This document shows positions 1-8,144 of a stretch of 64,000 nt of DNA, in pieces (the stretch's first letter is position 1; every line of letters begins with the position of its first letter). The stretch is from positions 1 through 64,000 of the forward strand of contig CP029329.1 of assembly GCA_003129525.1 (NCBI GenBank), given 5' to 3'. Below the pieces are notes generated by a model, which was not told where the DNA came from, did not search any database, and worked only from the letters and a program-made list of their open reading frames with translations. A program made the translations under genes and the position numbers. Origin of the DNA: Clostridium beijerinckii. GTDB taxonomy: Bacteria; Bacillota; Clostridia; Clostridiales; Clostridiaceae.

Positions 1-338
1 AGCATTTGGAATTAACATATATTCTGAAAATCCGCCTATAGTACCAGCACGCATAGGATCACCTTTAGCAAGAAGAGGATATGGATATACTCTATCGCCC
101 ACTTTGATATTTTTCACATTTTTACCTACTTGCACTACTTCTGAAACCATTTCGTGACCAAACTCGCCACCGACAGTAATTTTTGTCCAGTGCCTGGACC
201 ATGGAAATAAACAGCCACATCTGTACCACAAATACTTGAATATATATTCTTAACAATAATATCATTATCACCAGTTAATGGCATTTCCATCTCTATCAAT
301 CCAATATTTTTCTGACCATTATAAATAGCTGCTCTCAT
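1..338 (-). pseudogene. Zinc-dependent alcohol dehydrogenase, 5' part, frameshifted
   Basis: This is the N-terminal part of a medium-chain zinc alcohol/polyol dehydrogenase; the gene runs off the left edge. The start at 338 (MRAAIYNG) is chosen because AAGGAG lies 9 bases upstream. The first frame reads to SSICGTD (catalytic zinc Cys) and then loses homology. The next frame continues the family pattern with GGEFGHEMVSEV and VGDRVYPYPL. The break lies in an A5 run near 182-190; a sixth A would restore the frame. It is divergent from the TetR gene at 462, which probably regulates it. The lesion may be real decay or a base-calling error. The substrate cannot be told. Confidence 0.8.
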
Positions 339-423
339 AATTAACATCTCCTTTACTTCAACACTTGTTTCGTTAATGTAAATATAGTATATTATGATTA
401 ACATTGAGAAACAACCATCATTA

Positions 424-441
424 TTACTACATATGTTGTAA
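424..441. promoter_or_regulatory. Probable TetR operator between divergent genes
   Basis: TTACTACATATGTTGTAA is an 18-base near-perfect palindrome with a single symmetric mismatch. It lies 20 bases before the TetR-family start codon, in the gap shared with the divergent dehydrogenase. Length and position fit an autoregulatory TetR operator; binding is inferred. Confidence 0.55.
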
Positions 442-461
442 TAATAAATAGGAGAACTAAA

Positions 462-1024
462 ATGAATATAAAAAATAATGAGAGATTTCAAAATACCGAA
501 TTAAAAATACAGCGAACTTTATTAGAATTGTTAGAAAATAAAGATTTCAATAAAATTACCGTTCAAGAAATATGTACCTCAGCTAAGATAAACCGTTCAA
601 CATTTTATTCACATTATTTAGATGTTTATGATTTAATAGACAAAACAGAACTAAATATGCATAATAAACTTATCACTCTATATGAAAATACAGGAATTTC
701 AAAAGCAAATTTTCTTAGTACTAAATATATTACTATATTTTTAAAATTTATATATCAGTATAAAAATTTTTATCGTGTACGTCTGCAAACTCGTAAAAAT
801 TTTCCTATCGAACAAGGCTTTGAGACATTGTTAAACGAAATTATTAAACCATATTGTCAAAAGAAAGGCTTTAAATCTGAAAGTGAAATGATGTACTTCT
901 TGTCTATATTCAAGCGGGCTTCACAATGATGCTAAAGCGCTGGGTAGATAATGATTTCAATGAATCACCAGAAGAACTTTCTGAAATCATTTTAAAGTGT
1001 ATTTCTTACGGATTTGACTTTTAA
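462..1024 (+). pseudogene. TetR/AcrR-family regulator with a 3' frameshift
   Basis: The N-terminal helix-turn-helix is clear: KITVQEICTSAKINRSTFYSHY, here split as KITVQEICTSAK and INRSTFYSHY (residues about 27-48), typical of TetR regulators that respond to small ligands. The first frame stops at 929. From about 908 the neighbouring frame supplies the C-terminus usual for this family (QAGFTMMLKRWV, then NESPEELSEIIL) up to a stop at 1024. One missing base near 905-908 explains the break. Ribosome binding site is AGGAG. It faces a dehydrogenase that is also frameshifted, so both members of the pair are damaged. The ligand is unknown. Confidence 0.8.
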
Positions 1025-1128
1025 TAATTTAGCGAATTTAAGATGAATAAACTTCACTTGCAAATTATTCGTCTTATTTAAGTTCTATAAGAAAGTTGAT
1101 TTATATAGGCTAATATGAAGTTAGCTAT

Positions 1129-1210
1129 TGATTATAACATTTTTGTAAATATCACATAATTGAATTTTTAAAGAACATTTTACTTCGTCAAATGAAAATT
1201 GCGTATTAAA
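1129..1210. repeat. Dispersed ~85-bp repeat, copy 1 (full length)
   Basis: Shares TTTGTAAATATC, an AATT-rich middle and the terminal GCGTATTA block with copies at 3838 and 9668. On the minus strand it contains TGTTATAAT, an extended -10 motif. It lies just past the 3' end of the HxlR gene. Confidence 0.6.
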
Positions 1211-1225
1211 CGAAATGAGAAGTAT

Positions 1226-1603
1226 TTACAAGTTTGAGTTCGGCTTATCAAGTTTAAGTTGTTCTTCACCCCATACAGACAATTCTTTCAATGCAGGAAG
1301 TAGTGCTTTACCTCTTTTTGTTAAAGCATATTCAACTTTAGGGGGAATCGTTTCATATTGGATTCTAACAACAAGATTGTGTTCTTCTAATTCTTTTAAG
1401 GATTTTGTAAGCATCATATTAGTAATGCCTTTAACTTTTCGTTTTAATTCATTATATCTAGTGAATTTATTATCAAATAAGTACCACATAATAGGTATCT
1501 TCCACTTTTTCCCGATGACATCTAATGCGTATATAAGGGGGCATTGTGTTTCATATTTATCATCACTAGGAAATTCTACATTGGAATGCTTATCATTATT
1601 CAT
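1226..1603 (-). CDS. HxlR/YodB-family winged-helix regulator
   Basis: A 125-residue MarR-like regulator of the HxlR family. The signature ALDVIGKKWKIPIMWYL and the helices TRYNELKRKVKGITNMML are clear. A single cysteine in the N-terminal arm (ETQCPLIYAL) matches the redox or electrophile-sensing Cys of Bacillus YodB/HypR-type proteins. The start at 1603 (MNNDKH) is preferred over an upstream ATG because AAAGGAG lies 9 bases before it. It is divergent from a flavin-dependent oxidoreductase, the usual HxlR arrangement, so quinone or aldehyde stress control of that gene is a reasonable inference. Confidence 0.9.
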   Translation of the reverse strand: MNNDKHSNVEFPSDDKYETQCPLIYALDVIGKKWKIPIMWYLFDNKFTRYNELKRKVKGITNMMLTKSLKELEEHNLVVRIQYETIPPKVEYALTKRGKALLPALKELSVWGEEQLKLDKPNSNL

Positions 1604-1684
1604 AATTACAACTCCTTTAAATTCAATAGTATACTTTTTCATACTAACACAGAAAAAACTGCGTACTTATGTATTTCTAACTTT

Positions 1685-1702
1685 GTGATATATAATTATC
1701 AC
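1685..1702. promoter_or_regulatory. Palindrome over a -10 box between hxlR-like gene and reductase
   Basis: GTGATA and TATCAC arms flank TATAAT (1691-1696), a plausible -10 for the reductase at 1766. A second short repeat (AGTAT/ATACT) lies nearer the regulator. Either could be an HxlR-type operator; this is inferred from position. Confidence 0.4.
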
Positions 1703-1765
1703 ATAAAATCATAAATGCAAAAATAAGTGAAAAAAATATAAAGAAATTCAAGGAGTGTTACTATT

Positions 1766-2419
1766 ATGAAAGTGATTGCTATCAACGGAAGTCCAAGAAA
1801 AAACGGAAATACCGTTACATTATTACAAAAGGCTCTTGAAGGGGCTAAATCTATGGGTGCTGATACTGAAATTGTACATCTATATGACTTGAATTTTAAG
1901 GGTTGCACCAGCTGCTTTGCCTGTAAACGAAAAGGCAGTAAATACAACGGTCACTGCGCCATGAAAGATGATCTAACGAGTATCCTAGAAAATATTTTGA
2001 AATGTGATGTTTTACTGTTAGGTTCACCATTATATTTTAATAGTGTTACCGGAGAAATGCGTTCGTTTTTAGAGCGTTTGTTATTTTCAATTTATACATA
2101 TAATACTGCTAATCCAACATTTTTTAAAGGTAAAGTAGATGTTGCAGTCATCTATACGATGAATGCAACAGCTGAAAATATAAAACAGTCCAACATGGAA
2201 GAATCTATATTCGACCATTTAAAGAATTTACTGAAATTGTTATTAAATGGAACATCAGAATTTTTACTTTCCACCGATAACTATCAGTTTAATGATTACT
2301 CTAAGTATGAGTCATCAATATTTGATGAAAAACATAAGGCACAAGTAAAAATAGAACAATTTCCTATCGACTGCCAAAAGTCCTTTGATATAGGCGCTAG
2401 GCTAGCAGTTCATATATAA
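1766..2419 (+). CDS. Flavodoxin-fold NAD(P)H-dependent oxidoreductase
   Basis: A 217-residue FMN-binding reductase of the NADPH-dependent FMN reductase/iron-sulfur flavoprotein type. The FMN loop GSPRKNGNT is at residues 8-16, followed by a Cys cluster (CTSCFACKRKG and GHCAMKDD), then the flavodoxin segment LLGSPLYFNSVTGEMRSFLERL. The spaced cysteines resemble iron-sulfur flavoproteins, but whether a cluster is bound cannot be told. GGAGTG lies before the ATG. It is divergent from the HxlR regulator and followed by a flavin reductase-like gene, which suggests a small redox stress unit. The substrate is unknown. Confidence 0.88.
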   Translation: MKVIAINGSPRKNGNTVTLLQKALEGAKSMGADTEIVHLYDLNFKGCTSCFACKRKGSKYNGHCAMKDDLTSILENILKCDVLLLGSPLYFNSVTGEMRSFLERLLFSIYTYNTANPTFFKGKVDVAVIYTMNATAENIKQSNMEESIFDHLKNLLKLLLNGTSEFLLSTDNYQFNDYSKYESSIFDEKHKAQVKIEQFPIDCQKSFDIGARLAVHI

Positions 2420-2547
2420 AAACATAAGGCACAAAAATGTGCGTACTTGTTATTATGTTTATTAACGAATAAAGTAGTAACATTAATAAAATACTAGATA
2501 TAAATGAAATAGTTTTATAGCGATAAATAATTTAGGAGGCAAAAAAA

Positions 2548-3118
2548 ATGAAAAAAAATTTAGGTGCTAAACTTATGGTCTATCCTACACCAGTTTTGGT
2601 TGTATCTACTTATGATAAAGAAGGTAATCCAAATACCATGGCTGCTGCTTGGGGGGGGGATTTGCTGCTCGTCTCCACCCTGCGTGACGATTTCATTGCG
2701 TAAAGCTACTTATACTTATGATAGCCTTATGGAAAAGAAGGCTTTCACAATAAATATCCCTTCAGAAAACTATGTTAAAGAAGCTGATTATTTTGGCATA
2801 GTGTCAGGGAAAAAGGAAGATAAATTTGCAAAAACCGGACTTACACCGGTAAAAAGTGAATTTGTTGATGCCCCTTATATAAGTGAATTTCCAATAAATA
2901 TAGAGTGTAAAATTATACAAGTTATTGAACTTGGCTTGCACACTCAGTTTATTGGTGAGGTTATGAATGTTAAAATCGATGATACTATACAAGAAAAAGG
3001 AAATCAACCGATTATAGAGCAAATAAAACCCTTAATATTTGCTCCTGATAGTGCAAATTACTATGGTATTGGGGAGCAAGTTGCTAAGGCATATTCTATA
3101 GGTAAGGAGATCGGATAA
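2548..3118 (+). pseudogene. Flavin reductase-like protein, frameshifted in a G9 tract
   Basis: Product resembles the flavin reductase (FMN-binding split barrel) family: [14 protein letters not shown] and TMAAAWGG at the N-terminus, then [12 protein letters not shown] and [14 protein letters not shown]. Translation from ATG 2548 (AGGAGG upstream) stops soon after a run of nine G at 2651-2659. With eight G the frame stays open to 3118. The downstream frame is intact for about 150 residues, so this is a one-base change in an otherwise good gene. A long G run is exceptional in such AT-rich DNA. It may be phase variation, mutation or sequencing error. Confidence 0.82.
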
Positions 3119-3124
3119 TAAATG

Positions 3125-3170
3125 ACAGCTTTCTATGATAATATAAAATATCATAGGAGGCTGTTTTTTA
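3125..3170 (+). terminator. Rho-independent terminator after flavin reductase gene
   Basis: ACAGC and CTATGATA pair with TATCATAG and GCTGT, followed by a T run (TTTTTTA), directly after the stop at 3118. Confidence 0.85.
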
Positions 3171-3216
3171 TACAAATCATTGAGTTCCCCTATAACTTCT
3201 CTTGATGTTGAACAAT

Positions 3217-3258
3217 AAATTACTATTACGTTTATTAGAATAAAGAGAATTACTTTAA
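3217..3258. repeat. Dispersed repeat, copy 2 (right part)
   Basis: AATAAATTACTATTACGTTT is shared with the copy at 8667. It lies just past the 3' end of the kinase-like gene at 3272. Confidence 0.5.
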
Positions 3259-3271
3259 ATACACGTCATGT

Positions 3272-3781
3272 TTATAATTTATGGATGATACGCTTATATA
3301 TTATTTCAGCCCCTTGCTTGGCGGAAATCTCACTTACATCTATTTTCTCTGTGTCCATTCTATAATAATTACTTAACCTTGGCACACTTCTCTTAATGAC
3401 ATCTTCGTTCCTAATTCCCTGTCTAATGTCTCCTGCAATTCTTGCAATTAATGATTGCTCCGAGCATACAATAGAGAACTTATATAATTTACAATCGTGT
3501 TTGTTCAATCTTGATAGTACATCATCAAGAATTATTTGTTCGTGCATTACCCAACAGAAAATAATATTTTCATATTCTGTACAGGAAATAAAATTATTTA
3601 AGAGATAACTAATATTATCAATTACCATATTTTTTGTTTCGTCAGTAACAATAAAAGGTGACATATCCCAACACCAATCACCGTCAAGAAAAACACATTT
3701 AGGCAATAGTTTTTGCAGTTCTTTACTCGTTGCTGTTTTTCCTATACCCATTGTTCCATTTATAAAAATAAGATTTTTCAT
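3272..3781 (-). CDS. P-loop AAA/shikimate kinase-like NTPase
   Basis: A 169-residue P-loop protein with the Walker A motif GTMGIGKTATS about 8 residues from the start and LDGDWCWDM in the position of an acceptor-binding loop, as in small nucleotide or shikimate kinase-like proteins. A C-terminal IARIAGDIRQGIR segment resembles a lid. The start at 3781 is favoured because GAGAGG lies about 7 bases upstream; an ATG one codon earlier is possible. It stands alone, with a promoter-bearing repeat upstream and another repeat downstream. The substrate is unknown. Confidence 0.7.
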   Translation of the reverse strand: MKNLIFINGTMGIGKTATSKELQKLLPKCVFLDGDWCWDMSPFIVTDETKNMVIDNISYLLNNFISCTEYENIIFCWVMHEQIILDDVLSRLNKHDCKLYKFSIVCSEQSLIARIAGDIRQGIRNEDVIKRSVPRLSNYYRMDTEKIDVSEISAKQGAEIIYKRIIHKL

Positions 3782-3837
3782 CATACTTCCTCTCAATCAT
3801 TTAACTCCTACTTAATTCGCATAAATCTACCAATACG

Positions 3838-3905
3838 CATTGATTATAGCATATTTTGTAAATATCCCATTATTCAATTTTCATTTTACTCATTAAATAT
3901 ACATA
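3838..3905. repeat. Dispersed repeat, copy 3, with extended -10 promoter
   Basis: TTTGTAAATATCCCATTATT is shared with copy 6 at 9668. On the minus strand it reads TGCTATAAT, an extended -10, about 60 bases upstream of the kinase-like gene at 3781, and so could be its promoter. Confidence 0.55.
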
Positions 3906-4074
3906 TTATTCATAAGTTGTAATATATTTTTACCACTATTTATCCTAATTACCCATTCTTCACCTAGCTTTGTCAGTTCATTGTTTGTTCTATCATGCAT
4001 GCATCTTATCATGGCATTTGCAGCATAAACTAATTAGGTTATCACTAACACGTTTTAAGTCTGCAACAACACAT
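3893..4074 (-). pseudogene. HNH endonuclease C-terminal remnant
   Basis: Minus-strand translation gives VADLKRVSDNLISLCCKCHD, the zinc-binding end of an HNH nuclease (NLxxLCxxCHxxxH). After KMHA the frame shifts by one base and continues as HDRTNNELTKLGEEWVIRI, the usual tail of such proteins. No N-terminal domain is found upstream. It is a truncated and frameshifted relic of a mobile or phage gene. Confidence 0.65.
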
Positions 4075-4080
4075 TATGAC

Positions 4081-4116
4081 AAAAAAATACCACACTGAAT
4101 CAATGTGATATTTTTG
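4081..4116. terminator. Bidirectional hairpin with A and T flanks
   Basis: AAAAATACCACA pairs imperfectly with TGTGATATTTTT around a short loop. A on the left and T on the right allow termination on either strand. Confidence 0.6.
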
Positions 4117-4169
4117 TTTATTATTTATTTATACTAATACACCATATAAGAATACTGTGCAGTAAAGAT

Positions 4170-4215
4170 TATTTATATGGAAATAACTATTAGTAATAGT
4201 TATTTCCATATAAAA
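4170..4215. other. Perfect AT-rich hairpin in a gene-poor stretch (3785-4490)
   Basis: TATATGGAAATAACTA and its exact complement are separated by 7 bases. There is no strong U run on either side. The 3785-4490 gap otherwise holds the HNH relic, the repeat copy and a terminator; no intact gene is seen. Confidence 0.6.
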
Positions 4216-4490
4216 AGTTATTCAGCCTTTTATAATACATTGAACGTAACAAGTTAATACGTTATATTACATTCAAACTGAATTCTTCAAGGAATGTTCA
4301 ATACCCAAAGTGACAGTAATTCAATTGCATTTGTGTTACTTTCAGAATACCAAGACACACTTAAGCTAACACTCAATTATATCTTATTTATTAACATTCT
4401 AGATATAATGCATGCTGATAGCATAAGAAAACTTACACCAAGAGAAACATTTAATCTACAAGAAATTTCCTAATTATGACCTTCTTCTTT

Positions 4491-5234
4491 TCAGAAAGAT
4501 TTAGCCAAACGAAATCCTAGATCATCTATTCCAAATGAGGGATGCCCACGACGACGGCAAGTAGCTCCGCATCCTCTAGCCTGTTCAGCCCAGCTCCCAC
4601 CACGAAAAATACGATATTGACCATATGTTTTTTCATCGTACAAATCCCAGCACCATTCCCATGTGTTTCCTAACATATCGTATAATCCCCAATTATTAGG
4701 CTCTTTTTTACCCACCTCATGAATCCTGCCTTCCGAATTCTCACAATACCAAGCAATGTCCTCTATCTCTCCATACCTATAACCTGTTGATGTAGATTTA
4801 CAAGCATACTGCCATTCTGCATCTGTCGGCAACCTATATCCATCGGCATTCCAATCACAAAACACATTACTGCCATTTAGTTCAAAAGTATAACATTCAT
4901 TCAATCCACATTCCTTTGAAAGTAGATTGCAGAATGAAATAGCATCGTACCAAGATACATTCACAATTGGTGTATAATTCACCTCTATATTATCTTGTAC
5001 CTTATGAAAGATTACTTCATATAAGCTTTTTGTAACTGGATATTTAGCAAGAAGAAAAGGCTTAATTTCAAATTTTCTTTTAATTTCTGTCAAATTTCCC
5101 TTTTGTCCAGGTATGCTCATTTTAGAATCTGAACTAATCCATTTCTGTTCATCGCGATAATTCCTCAAATATTCCACACCACCAGGAATACGTATCATTT
5201 GGTTATTTAAATAATTCTTTATATTACTATCCAT
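4491..5234 (-). CDS. SUMF1/formylglycine-generating enzyme-domain protein
   Basis: A 247-residue protein that is almost entirely an FGE-sulfatase (SUMF1) domain: IPGGVEYL near the start, FLLAKYPVTKSLYEVI, NVSWYDAISFCNLLS, YRLPTDAEWQYACKS, LGNTWEWCWDLYD and FRGGSWAE, ending in LGFRLAKSF. The family includes copper-dependent formylglycine-generating enzymes, but most bacterial single-domain copies have other or unknown roles. No sulfatase gene is adjacent. The start at 5234 is chosen over an ATG five codons upstream because GGGAGTG lies 6 bases before it. It stands alone. Confidence 0.85.
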   Translation of the reverse strand: MDSNIKNYLNNQMIRIPGGVEYLRNYRDEQKWISSDSKMSIPGQKGNLTEIKRKFEIKPFLLAKYPVTKSLYEVIFHKVQDNIEVNYTPIVNVSWYDAISFCNLLSKECGLNECYTFELNGSNVFCDWNADGYRLPTDAEWQYACKSTSTGYRYGEIEDIAWYCENSEGRIHEVGKKEPNNWGLYDMLGNTWEWCWDLYDEKTYGQYRIFRGGSWAEQARGCGATCRRRGHPSFGIDDLGFRLAKSF

Positions 5235-5302
5235 AGATTTCACTCCCATAACCTTGAGTTCATTATTCCTTTTGTATTTAATATTATTTTCTGTGCTTCA
5301 TC

Positions 5303-5365
5303 GTTTAAGTGAGAGTCCAAATTTTATATTTGGCTGCTCGAACTTACTCAGCGAACGTATGTGAG
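5303..5365. repeat. Solo copy of hairpin motif found inside the MITE at 10.6 kb
   Basis: AAGTGAGAGTCCAAATTTTA and CTCGAACTTACTCAGCGAAC match the interior of the palindromic element at 10669-10725. Where that copy pairs CGAAAT with ATTTCG, this one pairs CCAAAT with ATTTGG: a compensatory change. Confidence 0.55.
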
Positions 5366-5381
5366 TCGAGTTTCCTTAATA

Positions 5382-5492
5382 TTATACTGCTATCTTCTGA
5401 ACACACATTTTGAAACTTATATTTATTCTTCCAAAGAGCATGCCAATTATTATCATTATTAAAACACCAATTATACCTGCCACAATTTCCAT
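5382..5492 (-). CDS. Small membrane peptide, 36 residues
   Basis: This short frame starts at ATG 5492 with AGAGG eight bases upstream. It encodes a hydrophobic helix (VAGIIGVLIMIIIGMLFG) followed by a short basic tail. Size, ribosome binding site and single transmembrane helix fit a small membrane protein, but there is no homology I recognise. It lies alone between the ASCH and SUMF1-like genes. Chance cannot be excluded. Confidence 0.4.
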   Translation of the reverse strand: MEIVAGIIGVLIMIIIGMLFGRINISFKMCVQKIAV

Positions 5493-5593
5493 TTAAATAC
5501 CTCTTTTATTACTTTTTTGCATTATTCCATCGCCAAAAATCACCATTTATATGGTACATCCTTAAATTGGAATTTTAAAACCACTAGTTATAC

Positions 5594-6046
5594 TCATATT
5601 ATTGGGTATACAACCTTAAATTCTTCACAAACGACAGGCATATTTTCTGTAAATTCTTGACCAATCTCTTTTAGCTCCATAGAGAAAATTTCAGAATGAC
5701 ATTTTCTCCAAGATGTAAGTGTACGATCAAGCTCACCTTCTTTATATGCATGTTCCTCCTTCACTTGGTTGAAAGGTATTGTATATATTTTTATCGTTTC
5801 TGTGATACAAACAGCTTCTCCTTTTGTATTTAATATCAAATTATATCCTCCAACTGATGGCAATGGAGCATTTTCTGCAACATAACAAGGATACGCACTA
5901 GCTGTTGCAGTTTTAATCCCATTTAATACTAATTCAGCCAATAAGTCTGGCATGTCAGGTGTATTTCCACCAAATGCCCATGCCTCGTAATTTTTAGCAT
6001 TTATGTTAACTTTAATATATTCATCCCACATTTGTATTTCAGTCAT
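5594..6046 (-). CDS. ASCH-domain protein
   Basis: A 150-residue ASCH domain: YEAWAFGG near the N-terminus, GIKTATASAYPCY (the usual G-K-T-A/T-S motif), VGGYNLILNTKGEAVCITETIKI and EEHAYKEGELDRTLTSWRKCH. ASCH proteins share the PUA-like fold and probably bind RNA; some act as amidohydrolases on modified nucleosides. AGGGGAAAG precedes the ATG. It is about 70 bases downstream of a GNAT gene on the same strand and may be cotranscribed. Confidence 0.88.
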   Translation of the reverse strand: MTEIQMWDEYIKVNINAKNYEAWAFGGNTPDMPDLLAELVLNGIKTATASAYPCYVAENAPLPSVGGYNLILNTKGEAVCITETIKIYTIPFNQVKEEHAYKEGELDRTLTSWRKCHSEIFSMELKEIGQEFTENMPVVCEEFKVVYPII

Positions 6047-6117
6047 TTTCTTTCCCCTCTTTATATAATCTCTCTAACAAATTACTGTTTATATTACTCA
6101 ACTTCAAATCGAAATTT

Positions 6118-6543
6118 TTAATAGTTACCGTTTTCTTTATTTTGTTTTCGCAACATTCCACACCTGTTTTCTGGCAAGTACTCAAATTGATGCTTGTTAT
6201 ATAGCAAGTCAGCAGGCTTATTTGCTATTAGGCAAATATAACTATCCTCGTGTGTATTCTCTTCAAAGTAACTGTCAATGGCCTTCATAATTTTCTCTGC
6301 ATAACCTTTACGCTGATACTTCTTGTCTACCATAATATCACTCACAACGTAGGTTATACCGCCATCGCCAACTACTCTGCCGAATCCAATCAGTTCTTCT
6401 TTGTCATATAGGCATACTGTAAACAAGGAATTCTTTAATGCAATCTGGCTTCTATTTAAATCTTTATTTCCCATTCCAGAACGTAGCCGAAGGCTCACAT
6501 AGTCTTGGGCTGCTGGAGCTTCATAAGCAAGTTTCATACTCAT
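6118..6543 (-). CDS. GNAT-family N-acetyltransferase
   Basis: A 141-residue GNAT acetyltransferase. The acetyl-CoA segment is VSDIMVDKKYQRKGYAEKIM (motif A, Q/R-x-x-G-x-A type), with FTVCLYDKEELIGFGRVVGD before it and YICLIANKPADLLYNKHQFE as motif B. GAGGAG lies before the ATG at 6543. The acceptor is unknown; similar short clostridial enzymes act on amines or small antibiotics. It is upstream of and probably cotranscribed with the ASCH gene. Confidence 0.88.
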   Translation of the reverse strand: MSMKLAYEAPAAQDYVSLRLRSGMGNKDLNRSQIALKNSLFTVCLYDKEELIGFGRVVGDGGITYVVSDIMVDKKYQRKGYAEKIMKAIDSYFEENTHEDSYICLIANKPADLLYNKHQFEYLPENRCGMLRKQNKENGNY

Positions 6544-6784
6544 CTTTTCTCCTCTACAAATTACTCTTTATCTACTACTACACAGTTAATTACAATGTTG
6601 TAGCAACTACAAAATCTTGATTGTTATACCTTTTAAGAAAATTGTGTTGTAAGTCATTTCTTCTCTTTAAGAATTGAATCTGCACTAAATGTTCCAACTA
6701 ATTATATATCCGTATAAAAAAAACACCATATTAGGAAAGTTGAATTAAATAAAGTAAATGTAAGTAGTTGAAAGATAATTAAAA

Positions 6785-7273
6785 TCATTCCTTAAATAGT
6801 TCTATACATTTTTCTGAAATTCTCTTTCCAAATACGTTGAAAAGTTCCTTACTTTCTTCGAAATTTTCTTTTAAGGCTACTGGCCCTAAATGAATATATG
6901 GTTCACCTATTGCGGAACCGCCAGAATAAACTAACATTCCTCTTACCATAAGATGAATAATAATTGTTAAAATAGCAGTATCTGCTCCCCCCTGTGGGAA
7001 ATTTGCAGTAGCAAAAACTCCCCCTATTTTACCTGAAAGATTACAGTCACGCGATTCATCAAACCATTTTTTAATTTGCCAGCAAGTATTAGCATAATAA
7101 GTTGGAGTTCCAAAAATAACAGCTTTACTTTCCTTTATATACTCATAATCTATATTTTCAATATCAAATATTCCCACTTCAATATTTTCTATAGTTTTCA
7201 TACCCTTTGCAATTTCTTCTGCCATTGTATGTGTCTTTCCCGTTTTACTAAAATAAATAATTGATAATTTCAC
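6785..7273 (-). CDS. Flavodoxin/NAD(P)H:quinone oxidoreductase-like protein
   Basis: A 162-residue flavodoxin-fold protein. The FMN phosphate loop is YFSKTGKTHTMAEEI, followed by AVIFGTPTYYANTCWQIKKWFDES and GGVFATANFPQGGADTAI, a WrbA-like pattern. The GTG at 7273 is taken as start because GAGGAGAGG lies 6-7 bases before it; the upstream in-frame ATG would sit inside a GNAT remnant. Electron transfer to quinones is likely from the family; the partner is unknown. Confidence 0.85.
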   Translation of the reverse strand: MKLSIIYFSKTGKTHTMAEEIAKGMKTIENIEVGIFDIENIDYEYIKESKAVIFGTPTYYANTCWQIKKWFDESRDCNLSGKIGGVFATANFPQGGADTAILTIIIHLMVRGMLVYSGGSAIGEPYIHLGPVALKENFEESKELFNVFGKRISEKCIELFKE

Positions 7274-7286
7274 TTTTAACCTCTCC

Positions 7287-7458
7287 TCAAATTTCAATTT
7301 TATACTTATCATTTTGTTCTATATGCTTCCATTCAATAGTTTCAAGATAATTGTTCCTGTAGTCTGGGTGAATAAATAACATTTCCAAAGTATATTCATT
7401 GTTCTGCTTAATTCCAACTGTATAAGCTCCAACAGTATTATCACCATATTTTACTATT
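7287..7458 (-). pseudogene. GNAT acetyltransferase C-terminal remnant
   Basis: Minus-strand translation reads DNTVGAYTVGIKQNNEYTLE then MLFIHPDYRNNYLETIEWKH and stops at 7287. This is the core GNAT beta-strand and acetyl-CoA region without the N-terminal half. The upstream end runs straight into the dispersed repeat at 7451, as if the repeat replaced the 5' half of the gene. Its end contains the ribosome binding site of the flavodoxin gene. Confidence 0.55.
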
Positions 7459-7487
7459 ACGTTTTTAAAGAAAACTACGTATTAAGA
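7451..7487. repeat. Dispersed repeat, copy 4 (right part)
   Basis: TTACTATTACGTTTTTAAAG and AAAACTACGTATTA match the copy at 8667 almost exactly. It lies between the 3' end of the DUF1697 gene and the broken GNAT gene. Confidence 0.65.
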
Positions 7488-7505
7488 ACTTTCACAAATA
7501 ACATT

Positions 7506-8066
7506 TCATATTTCCATAGTTTTTGCTAATACAGCAAGTTTGCTTAATGTTTTCCAATTACGCACAGTTGTTGATACATTCAATTTATAAAGATTATTAG
7601 CAAGTTTTGAATTTCGAATACTATGATGGAATAAAAGATATACATTTCTCCCTACAATATGATATTTATCACTTTCAGTTCTATAAACATCTATGTACTC
7701 AATCTTTTCTTTTAAAGGATTATGTGCCAATAATGCAACATACAGACTCTCTACTTCGGATAACGTCTCTGCTTCTGTTACTTCATCCTTCGAGAATGGG
7801 CAATTCAAAATAATCTGTTCTAACTCTGTAGATGTCCTCAAAATAACTTTTACAGGAATTCCAAAAACTGCCTCAATCTCATGTTCAATTTTATTACACA
7901 GAGATTTCTCTGCTTCATTTGATTTGAATAGAACATTTCCACTTTGAATATATGTTTTTACTTCACAAAACCCAATTGATTCAAATACTCGTTTCAAATC
8001 TGTCATCTTAATTATATTTTTTCCACCTATGTTAATACCTCTTAAAAATGCTATATAAACTGTCAT
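7506..8066 (-). CDS. DUF1697-family protein
   Basis: A 186-residue DUF1697 protein: YIAFLRGINIGGKNIIKM at the N-terminus, LKRVFESIGFCEVKTYIQSG and NVLFKS, ending in the conserved SKLANNLYKLNVSTTVRNW. The family is widespread in bacteria and has no established function. AAGGAGGG lies 8 bases before the ATG at 8066, so the longer frame from 8126 is not used. It is a monocistronic unit with the dispersed repeat at its 3' end. Confidence 0.88.
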   Translation of the reverse strand: MTVYIAFLRGINIGGKNIIKMTDLKRVFESIGFCEVKTYIQSGNVLFKSNEAEKSLCNKIEHEIEAVFGIPVKVILRTSTELEQIILNCPFSKDEVTEAETLSEVESLYVALLAHNPLKEKIEYIDVYRTESDKYHIVGRNVYLLFHHSIRNSKLANNLYKLNVSTTVRNWKTLSKLAVLAKTMEI

Positions 8067-8144
8067 ATTGTAAACCCTCCTTGATATGAAAATAAATCGT
8101 AATATCCTAACGTTGTGAATCAACATAATAAGAATGTGTAATAA

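Noticed and set aside
4491..5234. Sulfatase-maturation system
   Set aside because: No sulfatase is encoded nearby, and single SUMF1 domains often have other roles.
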